A stretch of DNA of 64,000 nt from Mucilaginibacter ginkgonis (GTDB lineage: Bacteria > Bacteroidota > Bacteroidia > Sphingobacteriales > Sphingobacteriaceae): assembly GCF_009754905.2 (NCBI RefSeq), contig NZ_CP066775.1, positions 2,046,001 to 2,110,000 of the forward strand, in the 5' to 3' direction. The notes under the pieces were generated by a model. That model did not search any database and was not told the origin of the DNA. It saw only the letters and a list, made by a program, of their open reading frames with translations. Positions 46,342-54,843 of the stretch are shown here, piece after piece. A program made the position numbers and the translations under genes. Position 1 is the stretch's first letter. Each line of letters starts with the position of its first letter.

Positions 46342-47415
46342 TTAGTTCATTACATATACCCGCCACAGTGCAGATGCTATCATACACAAAAATGCCAGCG
46401 GCGTTAATATCTTCCAGCTTAAATTCATTAGTTGGTCTACACGCAATCTGGGTAAAGTCCAGCGTATCCATATTTGCAATGCCACCAGTAGCAACGTTTT
46501 AGTAAATATCCAGAAGATACCCCAAACAGCGCCCGTTGTCCAGGCCGCTAGTTGCATTGTTCCAAGATTTGGCAACGGCGTATTCCACGATCCCCAAAAA
46601 AGGATCACACCTACCATTGATACCAAAAACATCATAGAGTACTCTGCCAGGAATATCAGGCCGAAACGCATGCCCGTATACTCGGTGTGAAAACCGGATA
46701 CCAACTCAGATTCGGCTTCGGGGATATCAAACGGCGCACGGTTACTTTCGGCCAGGGATGCAATGAAGTATATCACGAATGCTACAAGCAAATGCGGTGC
46801 GCGAAAAACATTCCAGGCCAAAATCCCCCCCATGCCGGTTACGTCCCAAATGCCTAAGAATTTGATGTGTTCTTGAGTTATGATCCCCTGTTGCGTTGAG
46901 ATTGCCTGTAAATCCAAAGACCCGCAAATTACAACTGCTGCAATAAGCGCGAACCCTGCCGGAATCTCGTATGAGATAATTTGCGCGGCAGACCGCATAG
47001 CGCCAAGTATCGAGTATTTATTGTTTGATCCCCAACCGGCCATAAGTATGCCAAGCGTTTCGATTGATATAATGCCGAAAATGTAATAAAGCCCGATATT
47101 GATTTTAGACGGAACCAGGCCTGGTGCCCACGGTAAAGCTGCGAAACCCAGATATACAGCAATAAAGATAATGGCAGGTGCCAACGCATACAGACATTTG
47201 TCGACGGCTGCAGGATCTATCATTTCTTTTTGTATAAGTTTCAGAATATCTGCGATAGTTTGCAGCGTGCCATATTTCCCGGTAACATTGGGGCCTATCC
47301 TATCCTGAATAAAGGCCGACAATTTTCTTTCGGCATATACAGCAAATAACGCGAACGTTGCCGCAAAAGCGAACAAACCTATGGCAACGCCGAAGAATAT
47401 TGCATAGCTACCCAA
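46342..47415 (-). CDS. nuoH: NADH-quinone oxidoreductase subunit H
   Basis: Quinone-site membrane subunit of complex I, 357 aa. Motifs: YAERKLSAFIQDRIGPNVTGKYG, LAGW-type AGWGSNNKYSILGAMRSAAQIISYEIPAGFAL, LAESNRAPFDIPEAESELVSGFHTEYTGMRFGLIFLAEY and RWTLPRLRVDQLMNLSWKILTPL. The reading frame has only a TTG start (47415): a TAG closes it at 47440-47442 and there is no ATG or GTG between. About 27 residues precede AERK, somewhat fewer than in E. coli. It is the first gene of the local operon; nuoA-G are not upstream, where a repeat and murI lie instead. Confidence 0.92.
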   Translation of the reverse strand: MGSYAIFFGVAIGLFAFAATFALFAVYAERKLSAFIQDRIGPNVTGKYGTLQTIADILKLIQKEMIDPAAVDKCLYALAPAIIFIAVYLGFAALPWAPGLVPSKINIGLYYIFGIISIETLGILMAGWGSNNKYSILGAMRSAAQIISYEIPAGFALIAAVVICGSLDLQAISTQQGIITQEHIKFLGIWDVTGMGGILAWNVFRAPHLLVAFVIYFIASLAESNRAPFDIPEAESELVSGFHTEYTGMRFGLIFLAEYSMMFLVSMVGVILFWGSWNTPLPNLGTMQLAAWTTGAVWGIFWIFTKTLLLVALQIWIRWTLPRLRVDQLMNLSWKILTPLAFLCMIASALWRVYVMN

Positions 47416-47451
47416 TTGCGTAATTGTTGACCGGCAAATCTACTCAATTTT

Positions 47452-47485
47452 GGTTATTGAGTTATTAGGTTATTGAGTTATTAGA
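47452..47485. repeat. Tandem GGTTATTGAGTTATTAG repeat between murI and nuoH
   Basis: Two near-identical units (47452-47468 and 47468-47485) with a 16-base period. The 18-base second unit recurs exactly at 57738-57755, between yqeY and the SDR gene. It lies about 37 bases upstream of the nuoH start. Confidence 0.7.
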
Positions 47486-47543
47486 AGGTCTTTAGCCAGT
47501 AGTAATTGGAGACTTCATCCACTCGCAACCCAGTACCTGAAAA

Positions 47544-48377
47544 CTATCCTTCCACATTTACAAATCCCGCCTTCACAGCATCGGGGAAAAAGATAGAGGC
47601 TGTTTTATCGAATTGCTCCGTATCATCTGTGGTGGTGAAAAAATTACGGGTACCACCCCTGGTGATCTTCGTTTCCATTTCGGGGTGGCGTTGTAGATAA
47701 TCTGCCAAACTGTGCGCAACAATTTCTCCCTGACCAACTACTTTAATGTGTTGTGGCAAAGCTGCTTGTATCCTGTCTTGAAGCAGCGGATAATGTGTAC
47801 AAGCCAATAGCAGGGTGTCGATATCGGGTGATTGGGCCATCAATTCATCCAGATATAATCTCACAAAATAATCCGAGCCCGGCTTATTGTACTCGCCATT
47901 TTCGATCAATGGTACCCACAGCGGGCAAGCCTGTTGATAAACTTTTAAATCTGGAAAAAATTTATTGATCTCTAATTTGTACGATCCCGATTGCACGGTG
48001 CCGGCTGTCCCTAAAACCCCGATCTTTTTTGATGATGAGTAATCACCTATTACTTCTGCCGTGGGGCGAATAACGCCCAAAACGCGCCTATCGGCATAAT
48101 CATCTTTTAAGTCTTTTTGCTGAATAGTGCGTAATGCTTTTGCAGAAGCCGTGTTGCAAGCTAAAATCACTAAGGGGCAGCCTTGTTTAAATAGCCACTG
48201 CACACATTCCCAAGTATACTCGTGTATGGTGTTGAAAGTGCGGTCGCCGTATGGCGATCGCTTGTTATCGCCCAGATAAACATAGTCGTATTGCGGCAAT
48301 AGTTTCGCGATGGAGCCGAAAACGGTTAATCCGCCTATTCCCGAATCAAAAACTCCAATCGGCCCGTTTGTCAACAT
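47544..48377 (-). CDS. murI: Glutamate racemase
   Basis: Makes D-glutamate for peptidoglycan. The 277-aa product from the ATG at 48377 has IGVFDSGIGGLTVFGSI, VYLGDNKRSPYG, the first catalytic Cys in VILACNTASAKALR and the second in LLACTHYPLL. A TTG two codons upstream (48383) is also open but lies inside the T-run of the preceding terminator. It closes the bamA/ompH cluster, but a strong terminator-like hairpin sits between ompH and this gene. Confidence 0.95.
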   Translation of the reverse strand: MLTNGPIGVFDSGIGGLTVFGSIAKLLPQYDYVYLGDNKRSPYGDRTFNTIHEYTWECVQWLFKQGCPLVILACNTASAKALRTIQQKDLKDDYADRRVLGVIRPTAEVIGDYSSSKKIGVLGTAGTVQSGSYKLEINKFFPDLKVYQQACPLWVPLIENGEYNKPGSDYFVRLYLDELMAQSPDIDTLLLACTHYPLLQDRIQAALPQHIKVVGQGEIVAHSLADYLQRHPEMETKITRGGTRNFFTTTDDTEQFDKTASIFFPDAVKAGFVNVEG

Positions 48378-48381
48378 AATC

Positions 48382-48419
48382 AAAAATAAAAAAAGCGTCC
48401 GTTAGTTAACGGACGCTTT
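48382..48419 (-). terminator. Intrinsic terminator (possible attenuator) between ompH and murI
   Basis: On the minus strand the stem AAAGCGTCCGTTA / TAACGGACGCTTT (48407-48419 pairing with 48392-48404) is followed by a T-run to 48382. The run ends 4 bases before the murI ATG (48377-48375). Confidence 0.85.
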
Positions 48420-48440
48420 CCATATCATTTTAAAACAATA

Positions 48441-48953
48441 TTATTTTAAACCTAATTTCAATTTAACCGCTGCGCTAAGATCGTCAGTTGGTTGTGAATA
48501 CAGAGGCTCACCAGCGCTGGTATCGATTACCAGGGTATAACCTTTTTCTTTAGCAACACCGGCAATTGCGCCTCTTACTTTATCAAACAAAGGTTTACCC
48601 AACTCGGCAGATTTGTCCTGCACTTTTTGAGAAGCCTGGTTTTGGTAATCTTGTATACGTTTTTGTAGTTCTTGCAATTCTGATGTTCTTTGGGTACGGA
48701 CAGCATCAGTCATTTTTGCTTGCTCAGATTCAAAAGCAGCACCCTTAGTCTGCAATTCGGTTTGCATGCCTTGCAATACTGTTATAAATTGTTGCTGATA
48801 GTCCTGAACCTGTTTTTGCAAGGTTTTTGTTTCAGGCATTTGGTCAACAATAGCGTTGAAGCTTAAGTAACCTACTTTTGATTGCGCCTTTGCAAAGTTT
48901 CCGGCAAGCAATACAAAACCTGCTACTAAAACAACCTTCAATAGTTTTTTCAT
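48441..48953 (-). CDS. OmpH/Skp family periplasmic chaperone (second copy)
   Basis: A 170-aa protein with a Sec signal (KLLKVVLVAGFVLLAGNFAKA) then QSKVGYLSFNAIVDQMPETKTLQKQVQDY, and a long charged coiled coil (about 40-115) of the Skp tentacle type, ending in GYTLVIDTSAGEPLYSQPTDDLSAAVKLKLGLK. Skp holds unfolded outer membrane proteins for BamA. It follows its paralogue by 49 bases, downstream of bamA, and is followed by a strong terminator. Confidence 0.93.
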   Translation of the reverse strand: MKKLLKVVLVAGFVLLAGNFAKAQSKVGYLSFNAIVDQMPETKTLQKQVQDYQQQFITVLQGMQTELQTKGAAFESEQAKMTDAVRTQRTSELQELQKRIQDYQNQASQKVQDKSAELGKPLFDKVRGAIAGVAKEKGYTLVIDTSAGEPLYSQPTDDLSAAVKLKLGLK

Positions 48954-49002
48954 TTTTCTGTTTTTTGTTCTTTTTTAATTTGTGCGAAAATACTTAAATT
49001 TT

Positions 49003-49533
49003 TTATTTGGCAAATACGCCCGGCTTAAGGCCTAAACGGGTAATAACGTCGGCGCTTTTATCATAACGGGGGCTGGCATAAAGCATGGTCACTTCGCTGT
49101 TTTTGTCGAAAATCATATCGATATTATCGTTCTCTGCAATGGCCTGAATGGCTTTCGCAACCCGCTCTTGAATTGGTTTTATCAACTGTGTACTTTTAGC
49201 AGCCAACTCGCCCTCTGGACCGAACTTAGAACGCTGGAAATCCTTAGCTGCTTTTTCCTTTTCCACGATCTCATTCTCGCGGCGTTTCTTCATGTCAGCG
49301 GTCATTAAAACCTGATCTGCCTGATAAGCTTTGTATAGACGGTCTATCTCGCCGAAACGACCATCAACTTCTTTTTGCCACTGCTCTTGCATGGCAGCCA
49401 ATTGCTTTTGCGACGCAGCATATTCTGGTATGTGTTTTAAAATATACTCAGAATCTACGTAAGCGAAACGTTGCGCAAAGGCGCCGGCAATAGCACTAAA
49501 TGTAATAAATAGGGTTAACAGTAATTTTTTCAT
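49003..49533 (-). CDS. OmpH/Skp family periplasmic chaperone (first copy)
   Basis: A 176-aa protein with a Sec signal (KLLLTLFITFSAIAGAFA), then QRFAYVDSEYILKHIPEYAASQKQLAAMQEQWQKEV and a coiled-coil arm rich in Lys/Glu (about 60-125), ending NIDMIFDKNSEVTMLYASPRYDKSADVITRLGLKPG. The order N-strand, arm, C-strand is that of Skp. Its start overlaps the bamA stop by one base, indicating coupled translation with the barrel-assembly protein it serves. Confidence 0.94.
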   Translation of the reverse strand: MKKLLLTLFITFSAIAGAFAQRFAYVDSEYILKHIPEYAASQKQLAAMQEQWQKEVDGRFGEIDRLYKAYQADQVLMTADMKKRRENEIVEKEKAAKDFQRSKFGPEGELAAKSTQLIKPIQERVAKAIQAIAENDNIDMIFDKNSEVTMLYASPRYDKSADVITRLGLKPGVFAK

Positions 49534-52085
49534 TAATTGAATCCTCCGCTTAGGCTTTGCGCAATCGAGAAGTGGAATTGGCCTTTATTAGCGCCCGGGA
49601 TGCCCGGAATTGCGTCGAAACCATAACCATAATCAAGTCCAAGCAAACCAAAGATAGGTAAAAATATACGCGCGCCCACACCAACGGAGCGACGAATGTT
49701 AAACGGATTATATGACCCAAAATTGTTCCAGGTGTTGCCGCCTTCTGCAAAAGTTAACAAAAATATTGTTGCAGACTGGCTGGCAATAACAGGGTGCCTT
49801 AACTCAAGGGTGTATTTGGTATAGATGGGGCTGCCCGGGTTATTAGTCTCATTGTAATTTGAACCCACCGGCACAATAGAGAAGTTTTGATAACCCCTTA
49901 AGCCGATGATATCGCTACCCTGCAAGAACTGGTATGATTGCATACCGTCGCCACCCACTTTGAAACGCTCAAATGGTGATTGGCCTACCAGGTGGTTATA
50001 GTATCCCAAGAAACCAAACCTTACCTGCGACATGATAACAAATTTACCAGCCAAACGCTCGAACCATTGCGCATCAAATTTCCATTTGTGATACTCAACA
50101 AAGTGGTAGCGCTCTTCTGGTGTTGCAATGCGGTAGTTGGTATTGTTAAACGCCGAATATGGCGGTGTAGCCTGCACCGTGAACTTAATGTTTGACCCTG
50201 ATGTTGGGAAAATAGGCGCATCCAGCGAGTTACGGCTCAACTCTTGGGTTAACTTAATGTTGTAAGAAGAACCATTGCTGAAAATGTATCCTGTAAAGTT
50301 ATCCAGTTGATAGTGGTCAAAGTTAAGCGAGTAATTTAACTGGAAATAGTTATCAGGCCAGTTTAAACGCTTACCCAAAGTAATACCCAAACCGTTAATG
50401 CGCAGGTAGTTATACAATGGGTTATCCTTAGCATAATACTGCCCTGTCGAGCTTAATTGTGTATAAGCCGTTAATGCAAAGTAAATAGGTTTTTTACCAC
50501 CGAACCATGGATCAGAGAATGTGAACGAATAGTTCTGATAGTTTTTACCGTTAGCTTGTCCACGTAAACTCAACTTTTGGCCATCGCCTTTTGGCAAAGG
50601 TTTGTAAGCCTTAAGATTAAAGATGTTTCGCAGCGAGAAGTTGTTGAATGTTAAACCAACAGTACCTACCAACTGACCGCCACCAAAACCACCCGAAAGC
50701 TCGATCTGATCTGACGGTTTCTCTACCACGTTATAAATGATATCTACAGTACCATCAGAAGGGTTAATATTTGTTGGTTTTGGCTCAGTTTTCTGATCGT
50801 CAAAGTTACCCAGTTGGCCTATCTCACGTGTACTGCGGATGATCAACTCTTTAGAGAATTTCTGGCCCGGTTTTGTACGTATCTCACGCATAACCACCTT
50901 GTCGTTTGTTACGTCATTACCTTTTACAATAACACGGTTAACGGTGTACTGCGGGCCTTCATAGATACGGATGTCCAAATCTACTGTATCATGAGATATA
51001 CGGGTTTGCACAGGGTCTGAACTGAATGTGAGGTAACCGTCGTTAAGGTACAATGATGAAACGTCATCGCCCTGCGGGCCGCCACCTGTTAATCTCTTGC
51101 TTAGTTCTTCTTCGCTGAAAACATCGCCCTTTTGTATTCGTAAGATACGGTTCAGTATTTGGCTTGAATACTTTGCATTACCAGACCAGGTAATGTTACC
51201 GAAGTAATATTTAGGGCCTTCGTAAACTTTAAGTTTCACGTTGACAGTATTATCATCATGGCGCCAAACCGAATCGCTTATCACGGCAGCATCGCGGTAT
51301 CCACGGGCCTGCATTTTTTCAATAAGCGTTTGTTTATCTTCTTCAAACTGATCTTGCTTAAATTTCTTAGAGCCAAATATGTGATAGAATTTACGTTCTT
51401 TGGTTTTACCAAGAAAACCTTTAAGGGTGGAAGCTTTAAAGTTTTTATTTCCTTCAAATATCACTTCATTGATCTTAACTTTTTGATGCTTATCAACCGT
51501 TACATCTAATATCACACTATTCGCATCTCCCGGATCTTTGCGCTGGGCGATATCAACAGTAGTATTAAGATAACCTTTATCGTTAAAATGTTTCTTGATT
51601 ATGGCAGTAGTAGTACTTAGTAGGTTCTCGTTAACGATCTTACCAGTCTTGTCATTCAGTTTTTTCTGAACATCTTCTACGTCGCCCTTTTTTAAGCCCA
51701 ATAAATGCAGACGCGATAAGTGAGGGCGCTCGGTGATTACAATATCAAAGTATACCGTATCGCCGTTCATTCTGGCAATATTTAATTGCACGTCGTCAAA
51801 CAATCCTTGCGACCAAAGGTTACGTATAACGTTTGCAGAAGCTTCGCCTGGGAGGTTGATCTTATCGCCTTTGTTGAGTTTTGATATTTGTATCAATACA
51901 TCCTTGTCGAGGTTTTGCGCGCCTACGATGTTGATACCGCCAATAATATAATCTTTTGGGTTAAGGTAACTTAAACTATCAGCCGGGAGTGATCTGCTTA
52001 GCGCCGGCTGCCGCTGTGGAGCTACTTGTGCAAAAGCCGCAGTGCCGAAAAGAACAAAAAGAAGTGCAAAAAAGAGTTTATTCAT
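49533..52085 (-). CDS. bamA: Outer membrane protein assembly factor BamA
   Basis: Core of the BAM complex, 850 aa. A Sec signal (FALLFVLFGTAAFA) precedes POTRA-type repeats (about 45-450; recurring patterns such as DYIIGGINIVGAQNLDKDVLIQISKLNKGDKI and VNRVIVKGNDVTNDKVVMREIRTKPGQKFSKELI) and a 16-strand Omp85 barrel (about 470-850), with the family's late GLRGYQNFSIVPVG (lid-lock RGF-like motif) and VGVGARIFLPIFGLLGLDYGYGFD. The C-terminus GQFHFSIAQSLSGGFN fits a beta-signal followed by a few residues. Cluster order uppS-bamA-ompH-ompH is typical of the phylum. Confidence 0.97.
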   Translation of the reverse strand: MNKLFFALLFVLFGTAAFAQVAPQRQPALSRSLPADSLSYLNPKDYIIGGINIVGAQNLDKDVLIQISKLNKGDKINLPGEASANVIRNLWSQGLFDDVQLNIARMNGDTVYFDIVITERPHLSRLHLLGLKKGDVEDVQKKLNDKTGKIVNENLLSTTTAIIKKHFNDKGYLNTTVDIAQRKDPGDANSVILDVTVDKHQKVKINEVIFEGNKNFKASTLKGFLGKTKERKFYHIFGSKKFKQDQFEEDKQTLIEKMQARGYRDAAVISDSVWRHDDNTVNVKLKVYEGPKYYFGNITWSGNAKYSSQILNRILRIQKGDVFSEEELSKRLTGGGPQGDDVSSLYLNDGYLTFSSDPVQTRISHDTVDLDIRIYEGPQYTVNRVIVKGNDVTNDKVVMREIRTKPGQKFSKELIIRSTREIGQLGNFDDQKTEPKPTNINPSDGTVDIIYNVVEKPSDQIELSGGFGGGQLVGTVGLTFNNFSLRNIFNLKAYKPLPKGDGQKLSLRGQANGKNYQNYSFTFSDPWFGGKKPIYFALTAYTQLSSTGQYYAKDNPLYNYLRINGLGITLGKRLNWPDNYFQLNYSLNFDHYQLDNFTGYIFSNGSSYNIKLTQELSRNSLDAPIFPTSGSNIKFTVQATPPYSAFNNTNYRIATPEERYHFVEYHKWKFDAQWFERLAGKFVIMSQVRFGFLGYYNHLVGQSPFERFKVGGDGMQSYQFLQGSDIIGLRGYQNFSIVPVGSNYNETNNPGSPIYTKYTLELRHPVIASQSATIFLLTFAEGGNTWNNFGSYNPFNIRRSVGVGARIFLPIFGLLGLDYGYGFDAIPGIPGANKGQFHFSIAQSLSGGFN

Positions 52086-52146
52086 CCGAATATTTGACTG
52101 GGCTAAAATTAGTTTAATCAGTTGTTAAAAATTGTTAAATGTAAAA

Positions 52147-52887
52147 TTAATTGACCTGCTCGCTGGTTTTACCGAAACGGCGCTCGCGCTTTTGATAGTC
52201 TAAAAGCGCCTCAAAAAAATCTTCGCGCTTAAAGTCGGGCCATAGTTTAGGGGTGAAATACAATTCGGCATAAGCTATCTGCCATAGCAAGAAATTACTG
52301 ATACGGTATTCGCCGCTGGTGCGAATCAGAAGTTCCGGATCGGGGATTTCTGAGGTGTATAAATTCTCTGAAAAGACAGCGTCAGTAATATCGTCAGCTT
52401 TTAACTCACCACTTTCGGCCTTTGCAGCAATGCGTTTGGTTGCCATTAATATTTCATCGCGCGAACTATAGCTTATTGCCAATACTAACGTTAAGCCGGT
52501 ATTACTAGCTGTTTTGCTGATGGCATTATTAAGTTCCTTGATTGACCGTTTAGGCAGCATACCTGCATCGCCTATCATCAGCATACGCACATTGTTGGTC
52601 ATCATGTTGGGCAGTTCTTTGGTGAGTGCCGACACAATGAGTTCCATAATGGCGTTTACTTCATATTTTGGGCGGTTCCAATTTTCTGAAGAGAAAGTGT
52701 AGAGAGTAAGGAATTTAACCCCGGCATCATCAGCAGCTTCAACCGCTTCGCTTACAGAACTAATGCCGTTGTGATGGCCAAAAACGCGCAATTTGCCTTT
52801 ACTCTTTGCCCACCGACCATTGCCATCCATTATAATGGCTACATGTTGCGGCACGCGCGTTTTATCTATTTGTTCTAAATAATCCAT
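52147..52887 (-). CDS. uppS: Isoprenyl transferase (undecaprenyl diphosphate synthase)
   Basis: cis-Prenyltransferase making the C55 carrier lipid for peptidoglycan and O-antigen. The 246-aa product has HVAIIMDGNGRWAKSKG (catalytic Asp), LTLYTFSSENWNRPKYEV, LVLAISYSSRDEI and the C-terminal EIPDPELLIRTSGEYRISNFLLWQIAYAELYFTPKLWPDF. It lies 61 bases upstream of bamA. A TACCTTTG -7-like box on this strand (52994-53001) suggests a leader of about 100 bases. Confidence 0.97.
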   Translation of the reverse strand: MDYLEQIDKTRVPQHVAIIMDGNGRWAKSKGKLRVFGHHNGISSVSEAVEAADDAGVKFLTLYTFSSENWNRPKYEVNAIMELIVSALTKELPNMMTNNVRMLMIGDAGMLPKRSIKELNNAISKTASNTGLTLVLAISYSSRDEILMATKRIAAKAESGELKADDITDAVFSENLYTSEIPDPELLIRTSGEYRISNFLLWQIAYAELYFTPKLWPDFKREDFFEALLDYQKRERRFGKTSEQVN

Positions 52888-53175
52888 CTTAACCGGGGAA
52901 GGCTGATAAGCCCTTGCCAGACCCGAAATTTGCTGCGTGATTCATCAACTTATAAACCTAGCATCGTTATGCAAACCTCAAATTTTCAGGGTACAAAGGT
53001 AAAACTTCCTTTGATTTTTTTTATTATAAGTTGGCAAAGAAATAAATGTCCCTTCCCCGGTATCACCGTATGAAATCTGAATTCCTTCCTATCGAAGGTA
53101 TGTAGCGCGATTGTATGCTTTAAAGATGCATACGCATGGCAGTTTCCATAATTTTTAGAAACATTTTACTAGGAC

Positions 53176-53592
53176 TTACGGGAACTCTGGCGAAGATCTG
53201 TCCCCGTCGGCGCTTTCAACAATTACCGTCTTAATAGTGGTTGAACGTTTTAACCTTGCTAGTTTCTTGTAAGAAACTGCAATAAGCTGCTTATTATCAA
53301 CCGCGTTGGAGACACCCAGCATTAAAGTGCCGTCTTTTCTCAATGTCGGCTTTAATATAGCCGGATCATTTTGAGCCGCGCGCACAACTTCTGTAGCTCC
53401 GTGATCCGAACCTGATTCAACAGACATGACCACAGCTTTAGGATTAGCCGCCAAACGGTTACTAATTCTGTTTATCGCAATGCCCAGCCAGATAGCACTC
53501 GCAGTACAAAGTATCACAATAAGAAGATATTTGCCCTCGGGATTGTCTGAAAGCTGTTTATGCTTTTGGTTTACATGAAAAATTACGCTCAT
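53176..53592 (-). CDS. Small membrane-anchored protein of unknown function
   Basis: A 138-aa protein with a short cytoplasmic N-terminus, one transmembrane helix (about 23-42, YLLIVILCTASAIWLGIAI) and an extracytoplasmic domain of about 95 residues with strand-like segments (AVVMSVESGS, GTLMLGVSNAVDNKQLIAVSY, STTIKTVIVESAD). It ends in a hydrophilic DGDRSSPEFP. No family recognised. Its start overlaps the upstream 82-aa gene by 4 bases (ATGA). The pair sits between DUF6089 and uppS, genes that are usually close neighbours in the phylum. Confidence 0.65.
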   Translation of the reverse strand: MSVIFHVNQKHKQLSDNPEGKYLLIVILCTASAIWLGIAINRISNRLAANPKAVVMSVESGSDHGATEVVRAAQNDPAILKPTLRKDGTLMLGVSNAVDNKQLIAVSYKKLARLKRSTTIKTVIVESADGDRSSPEFP

Positions 53593-53837
53593 AACTTTAT
53601 GGGTGTAACTTTATCCTTTAAGAACTGCGATTTAAAATTTCCTAAAATTTCGTTTAGGCGCGCTTCTTCTACCAGTTCTTGTTTAAGTTCAACATATGCG
53701 GTGTGCTCTTCGTCAAAACGATGACCGGTAAAACCGATTCCGCGGGGAAGCATATAAAATTCAATGAAATCAAAGAAGCCGTCGAAAAACTTTTCGATCG
53801 CCATTTTTAGCGCTTCTTTTGTGATGATAGTGGTCAT
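53589..53837 (-). CDS. Small soluble protein of unknown function (82 aa)
   Basis: Helical, charged, with no signal peptide or membrane segment: KMAIEKFFDGFFDFIEFYMLPRGIGF, then HTAYVELKQELVEEARLNEILGNFKSQFLKDK. The first helix is aromatic-rich and amphipathic, so membrane association is possible. No family recognised. The 4-base overlap with the next gene supports that both are real and form a unit. Confidence 0.6.
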   Translation of the reverse strand: MTTIITKEALKMAIEKFFDGFFDFIEFYMLPRGIGFTGHRFDEEHTAYVELKQELVEEARLNEILGNFKSQFLKDKVTPIKL

Positions 53838-54027
53838 AATGCTAATTCATTAACCCAAAATCAAACATCTTGCCAAACTTTCTTTGTAATTAACTTTAAC
53901 GAACAATTAATTCGTCAAACAGCAGATTATCAGCGACAAAAGTAACTGCACCAATTTGACTGAAGACACGGTGAATGAATTCGACTGAACACCGCATTGC
54001 GAGTAAACTGTTTGGAAAATCCGTTTT

Positions 54028-54060
54028 AAGTGCTGAGCGCTAACGCTCAAAATAGCACTT
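54028..54060 (-). other. Hairpin spanning the stop codon of the DUF6089 gene
   Basis: Inner stem TGAGCG / CGCTCA (54034-54039 with 54044-54049, loop CTAA) inside an outer stem AAGTGC / GCACTT (54028-54033 with 54055-54060), with a 5-base bulge. The TAG stop (54042-54040) falls at the inner loop. No T-run follows on the minus strand. Confidence 0.6.
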
Positions 54061-54834
54061 GTCGTTAAGGAAAGTGAAAGTAAGCGACAGGGTAAAAAAC
54101 ATATAGCCATCCTTAGCACGGCCGTCGCCACGCTGGGTGCCAACAGAGCCGGTGTAAAGGCCGCTGCGCTCACCGGTACGGTCTGACAGCGCTAGCGATA
54201 CCGGATTGGTAAACTTGGTTTTATCGGCGTAATTGCCGCTTACGTCATCCAGATAGTCTGTAAAAGCTGTACGGTATCCCATATCGGCGATTACGCTCAT
54301 GTTTCGCAGAAAGTTATATTTAAAGCCCACGCCGTAAGGCACAGTAACAGCAACGTTTTTGTATGGCGCAGCCTGGCCTTCTGTCATCACACTTCGCAAT
54401 TCATATACGTCGCCCTGATACTTCGCCGTCGGGTTGTAGCTGACAAATCCCACCCCGATGAAGAAGTAAGGAGTAAACGCATTGCGGTCTAAGCCCGGCC
54501 GGTAACTCAGCAGGTTAAACTCTCCTATCAATGCGCCCTCATCAATCGGCGTACGAAAACTTAAATTACGGTTATAATCTTCCTGATATTTGGATGTGCT
54601 ATCGGCGCCGGCGATGATGCCGTGCATATACTGCACTTTTAATGAATAATGCGAAGTGAAGTTATGTTTAATAAAGCCACCATAGGCCGGGCCCGACATT
54701 TTAAACGGGTTATGCTGATTAAGGTCGCCAATATAACCTGCACCGCCACCGTTAACGCCAACTTCCCAAAGCTGTGCCTTAGCTGCAAAGGAGATTAAAC
54801 CGGTAAGAAAAAGCGTAAAGATTAACCTGCGCAT
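54040..54834 (-). CDS. DUF6089 outer membrane protein
   Basis: A 264-aa protein from the ATG at 54834 (two TTG codons just upstream are open). Sec signal RLIFTLFLTGLISFAAKA, then QLWEVGVNGGGAGYIGDLNQHNPFKMSGPAYGGFIKHNF, the N-terminal pattern of DUF6089 barrels found beside nadK and uppS in Bacteroidota. Alternating strands follow, with FTPYFFIGVGFVSYNPTAKY and GVGFKYNFLRNMSVIADMGYRTAFTDYLDDVSGNY, and a final MFFTLSLTFTFLNDKC. It is an eight-stranded-type barrel, function unknown. It starts just 10 bases after nadK. Confidence 0.88.
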   Translation of the reverse strand: MRRLIFTLFLTGLISFAAKAQLWEVGVNGGGAGYIGDLNQHNPFKMSGPAYGGFIKHNFTSHYSLKVQYMHGIIAGADSTSKYQEDYNRNLSFRTPIDEGALIGEFNLLSYRPGLDRNAFTPYFFIGVGFVSYNPTAKYQGDVYELRSVMTEGQAAPYKNVAVTVPYGVGFKYNFLRNMSVIADMGYRTAFTDYLDDVSGNYADKTKFTNPVSLALSDRTGERSGLYTGSVGTQRGDGRAKDGYMFFTLSLTFTFLNDKCYFER

Positions 54835-54843
54835 CAACAACGT

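Noticed and set aside
53115..53135. GTATGC/GCATAC stem downstream of the 138-aa gene as a terminator
   Set aside because: Six base pairs with a 9-base AT-rich loop and no T-run on the minus strand; likely chance.
53907..54173. Open minus-strand frame of 88 codons overlapping the end of the DUF6089 gene
   Set aside because: It overlaps the barrel-encoding part in another frame, is rich in Leu/Ser/Ala without a signal or domain, and would place two genes on the same strand in conflict.
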